Numbered from the stretch's first letter, positions 7,532-17,754 are shown. The stretch is DNA of 64,000 bases from Pedobacter metabolipauper (GCF_004362715.1 NZ_SNYC01000005.1:125781-189780); one strand, 5' to 3'. Numbers and translations: made by a program. Notes: generated from the sequence alone by a model not told the origin.

Positions 7532-9796
7532 TTATTGACGCGGATCAATTCCCCAGCTTTTATTTGGTTTTGAACCCATCTCAAGTTCAAGCTTTCCTCC
7601 CGCTACCAACTGTTCATGTGTAAAAAAGGGTGTATTCAACACTTTTCCATTGAATTTTGCACTTTGGATGTATTTGTTGATTACTGAACAATTATTGGCA
7701 ATCAATTGGAACTGCTTGCCATTAGGCAGATCAATACTTACTTTTTCAAATAAAGGACTCCCTATGGTATATATAGGAGTGCCTGGCGTAACCGGATAAA
7801 ATCCCATGGAAGAGAAAACTACAAAGGCAGACATACCGCCACCATCTTCATCACCCGGAATTCCAAAAATGTTGTCTTTAAACCAGGTATCTAACAGGAA
7901 CCGGATCTTCTTCTGTGTTTTCCATGGTGATGAGGTATAATTATACAGGTAAGGAATATGGAAACTGGGTTCATTGCCCATTGAAAACTGTCCAACCATA
8001 CCTGTTGCATCCGGAAATTTAGCCTGATTCTCATATTTACTGCGTCCAAGTGGTTCACGGAAAAGCTGATCCAGCTTGGCTTCAAAGCTTGCATTGCTTC
8101 CAAATAAACCTATTAATCCTTTCACATCGTGCTGTACCTGCCAAAGGTATGTCCAGCCGTTATTTTCATCGTAATAATCACGACCACCCATTCCCCCGTC
8201 AAACTTAGGATCTATTTTAATCCAGTTTCCTGCACTGTCTTTAGGCAGGAACATCTGAGCCTTATCATCCCATAGATTTTTGTAATTATTGCTTCTGGCA
8301 ATGAATTTGGTATAGTCTGGTTCTTTATTCAGGTCTTTAGCGAACTGGGCAAGTGCCCAGTCGTCATAACTGTGCCCAAGCGTAATGGCTACTGCCTGGC
8401 GTTTTTCCCAGCTGTGTACACCCGGATCCGTTTCTTTCTCTCCAGGTTTTAATGCAGGATAAAACCCTTTAGCGTAGTAGAAATCTTCCAGCGGACCTTT
8501 AGGACCATTTTTCCATGGCGCCATCGTTGCCTGGGTTGCATTTTTAGCCATCCCCTCATAAGCTATCTGTATATCATAATTACGGATTCCTTTACGATAG
8601 GCATCTAGAAATGTAATGGTGGAGTGAAAGCCATTCATACAGGCATGATCACCATAGATAACCGGAAAGGTAGGTACCCATCCGCTTTGCTGATACATGT
8701 TTACATAAGAATTGAGCATATCCCCCTCCTGATCCGGATTCAGGATCGTTCTCAATGGATGGTGTGCCAGGTACGTATCCCAAACCCAATCGTCTACATA
8801 GAATGGACGTGTGGTTTTATGGATCTGTTTATCATATCCGCTATAATAGCTGCCATCTTCTGTGATATCCACCATTCGTTCATAGCAGCGATATAATGCA
8901 GTATAAAAAGATCTTTTTTGAGCCTCTGTGCCTCCGGTAGATTTAATTTGATTGATCACTTTAGACCAGGCTTCTTCTCCTTTTTTAACTTGCTGGTCGA
9001 AATCAGAAGAACTTTGTTCGTTATCAAAGTTCTTTTTTGCCTGCTCAGCACTGATATATGATATGGCGTATTTAAATTCTATAACTCTGGGTGCCGTCTG
9101 TGGAAAGCTTACCCAGGCTTTTAATTCCCTTCCGCTTACTGCACGGTCTGCAGATATCTTGCTGCTCTTTATTGTTCCCACAGTAGCTCCGGCATTAAAA
9201 ATTCCATACATGTACACTTTGATACCGGTATAGATCTCTATGCCTGTAATTTCGCGATCTGAAATAAATTTAAACTCATTATCTCCAGCATTATACACAT
9301 TAAACAACAAGTTTTTAGCACTATTAGCCGGAAATTCAAACCGGTAAAGACCTGTTTTTTTACCTGGTGTAAATTCTACTTTGATGTCATCGTCAATCAG
9401 ATAAGCTGAGTAATACCAGGGTCTTTTAATTTCGAGATCATGATCATAGGTCATTTTCTTTCTCCACTCTTCATTTTCATAAGCACGCACCGTTGGTTTA
9501 ATGGCAAATACCTGACCCTGACGGTGAGATACTACAGTTAACGGAAAACTGGAGATTTGATCGTCCATATGATCTGTACGCTGTGGAAACATCCGGATCA
9601 TTTGATTTGGCAGCTGCACGGTTGGCCGTGTTGGTTCCAGCAGCTGGCCAACGTTACCAATGGATGGATCTACGTACTTTAAATTACCAGTTCCCTCATA
9701 TGGATTTACCTGGGCCGTTACGCCATGCATCAATAATACAGACACGGATAAGGCAGCAATAAATTTAGTGGGCAGAAGATTTTTAAGGATCAGCAT
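7532..9796 (-). CDS. GH92 family alpha-mannosidase, secreted
   Basis: 754 residues with an N-terminal signal peptide (LPTKFIAALSVSVLLMHGVTAQ). GH92 enzymes are calcium-dependent exo-alpha-mannosidases that trim mannose from N-glycans and yeast mannan. Family segments are clear: VDDWVWDTYLAHHPL, YGDHACMNGFHSTI and GDEDGGGMSAFVVFSSMGFYP near residue 648, where the Glu/Asp pair belongs to the catalytic region, then the IYTIGSPLFEKV beta-sandwich strand. The export signal suggests periplasmic or surface action. The next genes upstream on the same strand are an S46 peptidase and a TonB receptor, each with its own terminator, so this is not a classical SusCD mannan locus. Exact linkage specificity cannot be read from sequence. 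Confidence 0.93.
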   Translation of the reverse strand: MLILKNLLPTKFIAALSVSVLLMHGVTAQVNPYEGTGNLKYVDPSIGNVGQLLEPTRPTVQLPNQMIRMFPQRTDHMDDQISSFPLTVVSHRQGQVFAIKPTVRAYENEEWRKKMTYDHDLEIKRPWYYSAYLIDDDIKVEFTPGKKTGLYRFEFPANSAKNLLFNVYNAGDNEFKFISDREITGIEIYTGIKVYMYGIFNAGATVGTIKSSKISADRAVSGRELKAWVSFPQTAPRVIEFKYAISYISAEQAKKNFDNEQSSSDFDQQVKKGEEAWSKVINQIKSTGGTEAQKRSFYTALYRCYERMVDITEDGSYYSGYDKQIHKTTRPFYVDDWVWDTYLAHHPLRTILNPDQEGDMLNSYVNMYQQSGWVPTFPVIYGDHACMNGFHSTITFLDAYRKGIRNYDIQIAYEGMAKNATQATMAPWKNGPKGPLEDFYYAKGFYPALKPGEKETDPGVHSWEKRQAVAITLGHSYDDWALAQFAKDLNKEPDYTKFIARSNNYKNLWDDKAQMFLPKDSAGNWIKIDPKFDGGMGGRDYYDENNGWTYLWQVQHDVKGLIGLFGSNASFEAKLDQLFREPLGRSKYENQAKFPDATGMVGQFSMGNEPSFHIPYLYNYTSSPWKTQKKIRFLLDTWFKDNIFGIPGDEDGGGMSAFVVFSSMGFYPVTPGTPIYTIGSPLFEKVSIDLPNGKQFQLIANNCSVINKYIQSAKFNGKVLNTPFFTHEQLVAGGKLELEMGSKPNKSWGIDPRQ

Positions 9797-9873
9797 AGTA
9801 ATTAAATTATAAAATTTAAAGTTACTAAATCCTTATAGCAAATCAAGGCACTATCTCCAATGAAAATTCCCAA

Positions 9874-9911
9874 TAAAAAAGCGCTGCACCAAATAGATTG
9901 ATGCAGCGCTT
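9874..9911 (-). terminator. Terminator of the S46 peptidase gene
   Basis: 10-bp stem 9879-9888 with 9902-9911 containing GCGCTGCA, followed on the minus strand by a run of T (complement of 9875-9880). Confidence 0.88.
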
Positions 9912-9930
9912 AAATTACATTTGTATGCGC

Positions 9931-12129
9931 TTATTTTTTCTTCACTGCTGTCTTAGCAGCTGGGGTATTTTTTCTAAGATCCAGTTCATCGATGATGTTT
10001 TTGGCTCCTCCAAGCACATCGATACACCACAACACATAACGGATATCGACACTTATGGTTCTTTTGAATTTCTTGTCGAACGCAATATCACCGCTCATGG
10101 CTTCCCAGTTACCGTCAAAGGCCAATCCGATCAGTTCTCCGTTACCATTGATTACCGGCGATCCTGAGTTACCTCCTGTGATATCGTTGTTAGAGATAAA
10201 ACCAACGGTTAAGGTTCCGTCGTTGCCATATTGTCCGAAGTTCCTTTTGTTATAATTTTCGATCAGGTTTGCAGGTAAATCAAATTCGCCATCTCCGGGT
10301 ATGTATTTCTGCATTGCACCATCAATGGTTGTTGTTATATTATAGGTAATTCCGTCCTTTGGTGAATAATCCTGAACATTTCCATAGCTCAACCGCATGG
10401 TAGAGTTGGCATCAGGATACATTAATTTACCCGGATTACGCTCCAGTGTAGCTTTCAGGTAAAGATGATCCAGTTCTGCTTTTTTGTTTTCAAAATCTGC
10501 GACCAAAGATCCGAAATTCGTTTTAATATAATCAGCTGGCAGAAGATTGACTGCGTATTGATAACCAGGATCTTTTTTAAGATCTTCCAGCGTCGCTTTT
10601 GAAGCCAGGAATGCCTTTAACTTTTCAGGCTTGATCAGGTTGCTGTTTTCCCATAAGTAATCTGCGTACTTTTGAAACGTAGTTTCCGGGTTACCAGTCC
10701 AATATTTTTCAGCAATAGCAGCAAAGAACATTGGCTGTGATTTTACCGGTATATCTTTATAGAAAGATGCAAGTATCTGGGCAAAGATCTTCTTATCTGC
10801 AGCTTCAACATAGGTTTCTTCATAAGTAGCTGCCGCTTCGTTCACACTTGTTTTTACCTGCGCTGCAAACGCTTCATCTCCCTTTTTCTGCGCTACTGCC
10901 GAATAGGCACGACCTAATGAAATGGCGTTAGGCACCCATCCTGAGGCTAAGAAACCTTCATTAATATAAGTACGCTGAACAGAGATTGGATCAATGCTTT
11001 TATAAATGTCAGCATACTGTTCCATTAAACCGGCAAATTCTGACTTTTGGGCTGCCCATTCCGTAAATGCTCTTTCTTCAGTCCGTTTAGAATCGGCTAC
11101 TTTTAAGCGCTTTAACTGTTCAGTTTGTCCGATGTAATATTTCCAGTAATTGGCAATATTTGCATATTGAGAAGAAAGCTTTAAACGCGTGTCTACGCTT
11201 TTATCCATTTCTGTTTTCCATGCCTTTAAACGAATGTCGCGCAGCTTTACAATTGTCGGACTAACTTTGTCTGTTGCTAAGTCTACTCCATAAGAAGTCA
11301 GATAACGGTCTGTACGGCCAGGATAACCATAAACCATAGAGAAGTCGCCATTTTTAACTCCTTTCAAAGATACCGGCAGGAATTTTTTAGGTTTATACGG
11401 CATATTATCTACTGCATATTTTGCAGATTGATTGCCTTTCGAAGCATATACCCTGAATACTGAGAAATCTCCGGTTTGGCGGGGCCATTCCCAGTTATCG
11501 GTGTCACCACCAAATTTACCAATGTTTTGTGGCGGTGCGCCAACCAGACGTACATCATCAAAACGTTCATAAACAAATAGGATGAATTGATTGGATTTAT
11601 AGAAATCTTTAACATTGGCTTCAATGTTTGGTGCTTTTACCGCTGCCTTAGAGAGGGTATTAAAAATCTCCAGCATTTTTGATGATTTCTCCGCTCCTGT
11701 TAATCCTTTTGTAGCGGTATTAACCTGAGCAGTCACATCTTCCATCCGCTGCAGAAAGCGAACAAAAAGACCACCAATCGGTTTTTCTTCGGCATAGCTC
11801 TTAGCATAAAAACCGTTATCAAGAATGTTATTTTGAGGTGTTGAGTTTGATGCGATTGCATCATAACCACAGTGGTGATTGGTAAAGATCAGTCCTTTGT
11901 CTGAAACGATCTCACCAGTACAAAAGCCACCAAAATGAACAATAGCATCTTTAAGGCTTGAACCATTGGCATTGTACAGATCTTGCGCAGTTAATTTAAA
12001 TCCCTGCTTTTTCATCTGTTCATAGTTTTTTCCAATCAGCATTGGGATCCACATGCCCTCGTCTGCTTTTACCGTATTGGCAAATGACAATATCAGAACG
12101 AATATCATCAGATACAGTTGTTTTCTCAT
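9931..12129 (-). CDS. S46 family dipeptidyl-peptidase, DPP7-type
   Basis: 732 residues with signal peptide (about 1-22). S46 peptidases are trypsin-fold enzymes that release dipeptides from peptides in the periplasm. The catalytic His lies in TNHHCGYD (residues 83-90, His85/86) and the catalytic Ser is Ser655 in GGNSGSPVINGNG. Eighteen residues on, position 673 is Gly (AFDGNWEAMSGD). In characterised family members Gly here goes with DPP7-type preference for hydrophobic P1 residues, whereas DPP11 has Arg and prefers acidic P1. The assignment to DPP7 type rests on that residue. Single gene with its own terminator. Supports peptide scavenging. Confidence 0.93.
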   Translation of the reverse strand: MRKQLYLMIFVLILSFANTVKADEGMWIPMLIGKNYEQMKKQGFKLTAQDLYNANGSSLKDAIVHFGGFCTGEIVSDKGLIFTNHHCGYDAIASNSTPQNNILDNGFYAKSYAEEKPIGGLFVRFLQRMEDVTAQVNTATKGLTGAEKSSKMLEIFNTLSKAAVKAPNIEANVKDFYKSNQFILFVYERFDDVRLVGAPPQNIGKFGGDTDNWEWPRQTGDFSVFRVYASKGNQSAKYAVDNMPYKPKKFLPVSLKGVKNGDFSMVYGYPGRTDRYLTSYGVDLATDKVSPTIVKLRDIRLKAWKTEMDKSVDTRLKLSSQYANIANYWKYYIGQTEQLKRLKVADSKRTEERAFTEWAAQKSEFAGLMEQYADIYKSIDPISVQRTYINEGFLASGWVPNAISLGRAYSAVAQKKGDEAFAAQVKTSVNEAAATYEETYVEAADKKIFAQILASFYKDIPVKSQPMFFAAIAEKYWTGNPETTFQKYADYLWENSNLIKPEKLKAFLASKATLEDLKKDPGYQYAVNLLPADYIKTNFGSLVADFENKKAELDHLYLKATLERNPGKLMYPDANSTMRLSYGNVQDYSPKDGITYNITTTIDGAMQKYIPGDGEFDLPANLIENYNKRNFGQYGNDGTLTVGFISNNDITGGNSGSPVINGNGELIGLAFDGNWEAMSGDIAFDKKFKRTISVDIRYVLWCIDVLGGAKNIIDELDLRKNTPAAKTAVKKK

Positions 12130-12295
12130 AAAGTATAAATTAGTTAGGGCGGTAAAGTTAATGATTAACCCGGGATCAGCAAATCACATTTGCCGCACTT
12201 TGACGCTAATCTAAACGGGCTTTCAATGCTGGTTTTTGAGAACCGTTAGCATTTAACAAAGAAGGTTATTAGTTAGTCTTTAGAATGTACCGGTA

Positions 12296-12339
12296 AAACA
12301 GAAAGGCCTTCCGGAATATTCCGGAAGGCCTTTCTGTTT
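12296..12339 (-). terminator. Perfect 44-bp palindrome, terminator after the TonB receptor gene
   Basis: Every base from 12296 to 12339 pairs with its partner around the centre 12317/12318 (22-bp half-sites, core GGCCTTCCGGAATATTCC). The outer AAACAGAAA/TTTCTGTTT arms give a T-rich tail on either strand. It lies 14 bp past the receptor stop codon, so termination of that gene is the main likely role. Confidence 0.85.
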
Positions 12340-12352
12340 AGCAATATTTAGA

Positions 12353-15097
12353 TTAGAATTTGATTGACAAACCTGCATTCCAGGTTCTTCCAAATCCTAT
12401 ACTTACGTTATTTCTTGTTCCTGAAGCATTTTTAGTTCCAGGGATAACAAAGTCATACGGGCCGTTACCAAGAGGATTAGTAGTTGCATTAAATACTGAT
12501 GTGTTGTATAATACGTCAGTATAAGCTTCAGAGATGTAAGATTTATTTAAGATATTATCTACACCTAAACTAATGGTAGTTGAAAGACCTTGTAGTTTAA
12601 AATTATAAGATAAGCCACCATCTAACAACTGGTAAGAAGGAAGTTTCCAGGCCTGACGGTTTGGCTCTCCTGCTGCCGGAGCAGTACTTCTGTTCTCAGG
12701 CAAGAAACTTGCGTAAAGATCATCAGCCATAAAATAATCAGCACGGATTCTTAAACCTTTAACAACCTGGTAAGAAGCACCAAAGTTAGCTGTAGTTTGT
12801 GCAGCATCACCAATTTTTACATCTTTAAGATATAATTTAGTTTCAGCTAAGATAGTACCGTCATCATTGTATGAAGTCGCATTTACATCATTTTTGTATT
12901 TCCAGTCACCAACTGAAACCATTGCAGTTAACTCAAGGTTGCTTGTTGGTCTTGCAGAAACTTCTAACTCGATACCTTTGTGTAAGGCGTTGATACCATT
13001 GATGTTTGCTGAACCTGGAGTTGCATCAGGCAAAGTAATCGCTCTGCGGTATGATCTGTCGTTCCATTCAGTGCGGTAAACATTTAAGCTTGCATTTACA
13101 AATGCAGTTCTTAAACCGTAACCCAACTCAAAACCAAGGATCTTCTCATTTGAAGAAGTTGAATTCTCTACAGCTCTGGTTGCACCATTTCTGTTCGGGA
13201 ATACAGTATCATAGAATGGAGCTCTGGTGAAATAACCTGCATTACCAAAGAAATTGTGGTTTTCAGTTACCTTAACGTTGATACCACCTTTGGTAGAATA
13301 TGCACCATAATTGTAGGTTTTAGATTTCTGTGTTCCATTGCTGCCATTAAAGAACATGGTTTCACGGCTGTAACCTGTATTGTTCAATGTTCCCGACACG
13401 AAAGCATCAATGATATCATCTGAATATTCCGCAGATACATACCCACCGATTTGATTTACATAACCATTGTAATCGTAATCAAGATGATCTTCATCAGTCA
13501 CGGCAAAGCTTGGGTTTTCAAAATCGTTGTTGGTATCTCTGTAAGCACTTGCACCTAACAAATCATCAACAGATCTGTAGTGTAAACCTTTATAATATCT
13601 CCAGTCTAAACCACCGCTTAATGTAAAGTTGTCAGTTAATTTGTGGGTAAGGTTTACAATTGCACCGAACCAGTTGTGACTGTTTACAGAAGATCTTCGG
13701 GTAATACCAGTAGAAGTACCTGAAGCATTTACATACTGGCCAGCATATGGGCCTGTTGCTTCCGGAGCTTTAGCCACACCTGAAGCAAAATCTGTAACCA
13801 CACCACCAGCATTATATTTTCTGATGTCGTCATAACGGATCAAACTATCAGCAGTTCTTGGAAGTGTATATACGTTTCTTGTACCAATACCACCGTTAGC
13901 ACCTGTACCACCACCTCTACCAAATGAAGCATAAACTACAGAGTTGATATTGGTTTTATCATTTAATTTCCAGTAATGGTTTAAATTGATTACCGGTTTG
14001 TGGTAGTAATTTTTAGACATGTTATACTCTTCACCACCTAAAGTTCCCCAGTTGGCATTATATTTTTCGCCTCTTGGTGTTACACCTTTGTTTAAAGGGT
14101 TACCATAATAACTTTGGTAAGGAGTAGTATTGCTATTTTGGTGATGCCATTGAGGAGCACCGGTAGCAGAGAATGTTAAGGTATGTTTATCGTTAATCTG
14201 GTAACCTGCAGCAAGGAAGTAGTTCCATCCTTCAAATTCAGTTCCGTCAATATAACCATTACCAACCGTACGTGAACCTAAGAATGAAAAAGCAAGGCCG
14301 TTAGCCATTTTACCAGTTGAGTAGCTCAATACATTTTTGAAATATCCATCGTTACCTAAAACTTGTTTAAATGAACCGCCTTTTTCAATTTCCGTAGGTT
14401 TGGTTACAATGTTAATGGTACCACCAACAGAACCTGTAGAAAGCTTAGAAGCACCAAGACCTCTTTGTACCTGGATTGAATTGGCTACGTCTGATAAACC
14501 AGCCCAGTTAGACCAGTAAACAGTTCCGCCTTCCATATCGTTCACTGGAACACCGTTAACCATAACCGCAGTATTTTTGGTATCAAAACCACGAACGTTG
14601 ATTCTTGAATCACCAAAACCACCAGAACCTTTAGTTACATAGGTTGAAGGAGTTCTTTTAAGCAATTCAGGAAATTCATTGTTTCCAGCTCTGGCTTCGA
14701 TATCTGCAGCGCGGATTGTACTCACGGCAACCGGAGTTTTTCTATCAATCGCCAGACCAGCAGAAATAACAACTTCACTCATTGACTGTGAGTTTGATGC
14801 CAGTTCAATTGTTCCTAAATTTTCAGTACCACCTGCCTTAGATACACTTACTTCTTTAGTGATAAAACCAATGTAAGAGATAGCAAGGGTTCCTTGTCCG
14901 TTTTCATTGATTTTTAAGGTAAATGAACCATCTAATGAAGTTAGAACAGCAAATTTAGTACCTTTTAAAATTACTGATGCTCCTGGCAGCGTTTCACCAG
15001 TAACTCCATCAACAACTTTACCTTTAATAATGGTCTGGGCAAATAACCCAAAACTAACCAGCATCAAAGCAATTGATAATAGTAAAGATTTCTTCAT
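12353..15097 (-). CDS. TonB-dependent outer-membrane receptor with carboxypeptidase-regulatory-like N-domain
   Basis: 914 residues from ATG 15097 (MKKSLLLSIALMLVSF, signal peptide ending at FAQ). An upstream in-frame codon at 15142 would put 15 hydrophilic residues before the signal and falls on the promoter, so it is rejected. Residues about 22-105 form the carboxypeptidase-D-like domain (GKVVDGVTGETLPGASVILK); residues about 115-230 are the plug (ELLKRTPSTYV, INVRGFDTKNTAVMVNG, GSVGGTINIVTKP); the rest is a beta-barrel ending in a terminal Phe (WNAGLSIKF). It should import a large nutrient or chelate in a TonB-dependent way. There is no SusD partner next to it, so this is a stand-alone receptor; substrate unknown. 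Confidence 0.92.
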   Translation of the reverse strand: MKKSLLLSIALMLVSFGLFAQTIIKGKVVDGVTGETLPGASVILKGTKFAVLTSLDGSFTLKINENGQGTLAISYIGFITKEVSVSKAGGTENLGTIELASNSQSMSEVVISAGLAIDRKTPVAVSTIRAADIEARAGNNEFPELLKRTPSTYVTKGSGGFGDSRINVRGFDTKNTAVMVNGVPVNDMEGGTVYWSNWAGLSDVANSIQVQRGLGASKLSTGSVGGTINIVTKPTEIEKGGSFKQVLGNDGYFKNVLSYSTGKMANGLAFSFLGSRTVGNGYIDGTEFEGWNYFLAAGYQINDKHTLTFSATGAPQWHHQNSNTTPYQSYYGNPLNKGVTPRGEKYNANWGTLGGEEYNMSKNYYHKPVINLNHYWKLNDKTNINSVVYASFGRGGGTGANGGIGTRNVYTLPRTADSLIRYDDIRKYNAGGVVTDFASGVAKAPEATGPYAGQYVNASGTSTGITRRSSVNSHNWFGAIVNLTHKLTDNFTLSGGLDWRYYKGLHYRSVDDLLGASAYRDTNNDFENPSFAVTDEDHLDYDYNGYVNQIGGYVSAEYSDDIIDAFVSGTLNNTGYSRETMFFNGSNGTQKSKTYNYGAYSTKGGINVKVTENHNFFGNAGYFTRAPFYDTVFPNRNGATRAVENSTSSNEKILGFELGYGLRTAFVNASLNVYRTEWNDRSYRRAITLPDATPGSANINGINALHKGIELEVSARPTSNLELTAMVSVGDWKYKNDVNATSYNDDGTILAETKLYLKDVKIGDAAQTTANFGASYQVVKGLRIRADYFMADDLYASFLPENRSTAPAAGEPNRQAWKLPSYQLLDGGLSYNFKLQGLSTTISLGVDNILNKSYISEAYTDVLYNTSVFNATTNPLGNGPYDFVIPGTKNASGTRNNVSIGFGRTWNAGLSIKF

Positions 15098-15139
15098 ACT
15101 TTTTTGTTTTTTTATGTAAGACCCAATAGGGGTATGGCG

Positions 15140-15147
15140 CAAAGGTA
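15140..15147 (-). promoter_or_regulatory. TonB receptor promoter -7 box (TACCTTTG)
   Basis: Minus-strand match to TAnnTTTG, 42 bases before ATG 15097. Confidence 0.6.
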
Positions 15148-15373
15148 AAGATTAGTTTAATCAAGAATTTGGTTTTCCATGTTAAATAATTATTAATAAT
15201 ACAGGTATTTTTCAACATTTAACATGAAAAACATATATCTAACTTTCAGTTTATCAGTTATTTATACTGATTCTACATAAAGTGTAAAAATTACAATATG
15301 TCACATGCTAAAATTATGTTACTTAAAAAGCTATACAAAAACCATTATCATCCTTTTTAATGAACATTTTTTT

Positions 15374-15381
15374 TAATTTTG
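15374..15381 (+). promoter_or_regulatory. lpdA promoter -7 box (TAATTTTG)
   Basis: Match to TAnnTTTG, 36 bases before the ATG. Confidence 0.6.
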
Positions 15382-15417
15382 GCATTTACTTAAGTTAAAA
15401 TTCCTTTATTTAAAGAT

Positions 15418-16806
15418 ATGAACTACGATTTAATTGTAATAGGCAGCGGTCCTGGCGGGTACGTAGCTGCTATCAGGGCTTCTCAGTTAGGTTTAAAAAC
15501 GGCTATTGTAGAACGCGAATCTTTAGGCGGCATCTGCCTGAACTGGGGCTGTATACCAACTAAAGCGTTACTGAAGAGCGCACAGGTTTTTGAATACATC
15601 AACCATGCTGCTGAATATGGTATAAAAACTGCAGAAGCTGAAGCTGATTTTGCAGCAGTCATCAAACGCAGCCGTGGTGTTGCTGATGGTATGAGTAAAG
15701 GTGTTCAATTCTTAATGAAGAAGAACAAAATTGACGTGATCATGGGTTCCGGTAAAGTTAAACCCGGAAACAAAGTTGAAGTTAAGGCGGCTGATGGTAC
15801 TCAAAAAGATTACACAGCTACAAATATTATAGTTGCTACAGGCGGCAGGTCGAGAGAATTACCTAACCTGAAACAAGACGGCAAAAAAGTAATCGGATAC
15901 AGACAGGCAATGGTGTTGCCGGAGCAGCCTAAATCTATGGTTGTTGTTGGTTCTGGTGCAATAGGCGTTGAATTTGCTTATTTCTATGCAACGCTGGGCA
16001 CCAAAGTAACCATCGTTGAATTTATGGATACAGTTGTTCCGGTTGAAGACGAAGACATCTCTAAACAATTATTACGCAGCTTTAAGAAATCAGGCATTGA
16101 GATCATGACCTCTTCAAGCGTTGAGTCTGTTGATACCAGCGGAACCGGATGTAAAGTGCAGGTTAAAACTGCTTCTGGTATGCAAACCCTGGAATGCGAC
16201 ATCGTACTTTCAGCAGCTGGTGTTGTTGCAAATATTGAAAATATAGGCCTGGAAGAAACAGGTATCAAAACTGAAAAAGGCAAAGTGGTTGTTGACGAGT
16301 ACTACAACACCTCTGTTAAAGGTTATTATGCCATTGGCGATATTGTATCTGGTCAGGCTTTAGCACACGTAGCTTCTGCAGAAGGAATTATCTGTGTAGA
16401 GAAAATTGCCGGCCACAAACCAGAGCCTCTAGACTATAACAACATCCCTGGATGTACCTACTGCAGTCCGGAAATAGCATCTGTGGGTTACACAGAGAAA
16501 GCAGCTAAAGCAGCCGGATACGAATTGAAGATCGGTAAATTTCCGTTCTCTGCATCTGGTAAAGCAAGTGCTGCCGGTGCAAAAGATGGTTTTGTTAAAT
16601 TAATCTTTGATGCTAAATACGGAGAATTATTAGGCGCACACATGATTGGTGCCAACGTTACGGAAATGATCGCTGAAATTGTTGTTGCCCGTAAACTGGA
16701 AACAACAGGACATGAGATGATTAAATCAGTACACCCTCACCCTACTATGAGTGAAGCCATTATGGAAGCTGCTGCCGATGCTTACGGCGAAGTAATCCAC
16801 TTATAA
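15418..16806 (+). CDS. lpdA: Dihydrolipoyl dehydrogenase (E3)
   Basis: 462 residues, the normal E3 length. The flavoprotein re-oxidises dihydrolipoyl groups of 2-oxoacid dehydrogenase complexes with NAD. Visible are the FAD-binding IGSGPGGYVAAIRASQLG at the N-terminus, the redox disulfide motif GGICLNWGCIPTKAL (Cys pair near residues 40 and 45), the NAD-binding VVGSGAIGVEFAYF near 180, the second FAD motif YAIGDI near 305, and the C-terminal HPHPTMSEAIMEA containing the active-site His-Glu pair of the partner subunit. Monocistronic with its own promoter and terminator; the E1 and E2 genes are not in the window, so which complex it serves cannot be told. Confidence 0.96.
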   Translation: MNYDLIVIGSGPGGYVAAIRASQLGLKTAIVERESLGGICLNWGCIPTKALLKSAQVFEYINHAAEYGIKTAEAEADFAAVIKRSRGVADGMSKGVQFLMKKNKIDVIMGSGKVKPGNKVEVKAADGTQKDYTATNIIVATGGRSRELPNLKQDGKKVIGYRQAMVLPEQPKSMVVVGSGAIGVEFAYFYATLGTKVTIVEFMDTVVPVEDEDISKQLLRSFKKSGIEIMTSSSVESVDTSGTGCKVQVKTASGMQTLECDIVLSAAGVVANIENIGLEETGIKTEKGKVVVDEYYNTSVKGYYAIGDIVSGQALAHVASAEGIICVEKIAGHKPEPLDYNNIPGCTYCSPEIASVGYTEKAAKAAGYELKIGKFPFSASGKASAAGAKDGFVKLIFDAKYGELLGAHMIGANVTEMIAEIVVARKLETTGHEMIKSVHPHPTMSEAIMEAAADAYGEVIHL

Positions 16807-16830
16807 GGATCTGATCCTAAACTGAATTAA

Positions 16831-16864
16831 AAAACCTGTTGAGCTTTCAACAGGTTTTTTTTTT
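16831..16864 (+). terminator. lpdA terminator
   Basis: 11-bp stem 16831-16841 with 16848-16858 (AAAACCTGTTG and complement), loop AGCTTT, followed by ten T. Confidence 0.93.
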
Positions 16865-16893
16865 ACATTTACCGCCCTAAGGTTAATCATGCT

Positions 16894-17733
16894 ATGAATT
16901 TATATACTATCGAAACAGGCTTATTTAAATTGGATGGCGGCGCTATGTTTGGCGTAGTTCCTAAGTCCATCTGGCAGCGGACCAATCCTGCAGATACCAA
17001 TAATTTGTGCACCTGGGCCATGCGCTGTATGCTGATTGAAGATGGCGGCCGGTTAATATTAATCGATAATGGAATTGGCAACAAACAGGATGAAAAATTT
17101 CTGAGTCATTATTATCTGCATGGCGATGATACCTTAGACCGATCACTGGCGGCCAAAGGGTTTAGCAGGGATGACATTACAGATGTATTCTTAACACATC
17201 TTCATTTTGACCATTGCGGTGGCTCTATTGTCCGCGTTGGTGACAAACTCCGTCCCGCATTTAAAAATGCTTTTTACTGGAGCAATGAGAAACATTGGGA
17301 CTGGGCTGTTAATCCAAATGACCGGGAACGGGCTTCTTTTCTAAAAGACAACATTTTACCCATTCAGGAAAGTGGTCAGCTACGGTTCATTGAAGACAAA
17401 GAAGGTGTTCAGTTTCATGATGGTATACACATCCGTTTTGCATACGGGCATACCGATGCAATGATGCTGCCGCAAATAAAGTATAAAGATCAAACCATTG
17501 TTTATATGGCAGATCTGCTGCCATCAACCGGACACATCCCCTTACCTTATGTAATGGCTTACGATATGTTTCCGCTAAAGACCCTTACAGAGAAGAAATC
17601 CTTTTTGCAGGAAGCTGCTGACAATAAATATATCCTATACCTGGAACATGATCCGCTAAATGAGTGCTGTACGTTACAGCAAACTGAAAAAGGAATCCGG
17701 CTTGACCAGACGTTCTCCCTCGGGCATATCTAA
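16894..17733 (+). CDS. MBL-fold metallo-hydrolase
   Basis: 279 residues. The zinc motif HxHxDH appears as THLHFDHCGG near residues 107-115, followed by further ligand positions in FAYGHTDAMM, VYMADLLP and YLEHDP toward the C-terminus, in the order of the metallo-beta-lactamase fold. No signal peptide, so cytoplasmic. The N-terminal part (GLFKLDGGAMFGVVPKSIW) resembles the AHL-lactonase/organophosphate-hydrolase-like branch, but the substrate cannot be assigned. It follows lpdA after a strong terminator. Confidence 0.85.
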   Translation: MNLYTIETGLFKLDGGAMFGVVPKSIWQRTNPADTNNLCTWAMRCMLIEDGGRLILIDNGIGNKQDEKFLSHYYLHGDDTLDRSLAAKGFSRDDITDVFLTHLHFDHCGGSIVRVGDKLRPAFKNAFYWSNEKHWDWAVNPNDRERASFLKDNILPIQESGQLRFIEDKEGVQFHDGIHIRFAYGHTDAMMLPQIKYKDQTIVYMADLLPSTGHIPLPYVMAYDMFPLKTLTEKKSFLQEAADNKYILYLEHDPLNECCTLQQTEKGIRLDQTFSLGHI

Positions 17734-17754
17734 TTAGGGCAACCACATCAAAAG

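Larger units (their letters stand above)
15098..15417. other. Divergent intergenic region TonB receptor / lpdA
   Basis: 320 bp, very AT-rich. It holds a minus-strand TACCTTTG box at 15140-15147 for the receptor gene and a plus-strand TAATTTTG box at 15374-15381 for lpdA. I see no coding frame and no strong hairpin between them. Confidence 0.6.
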
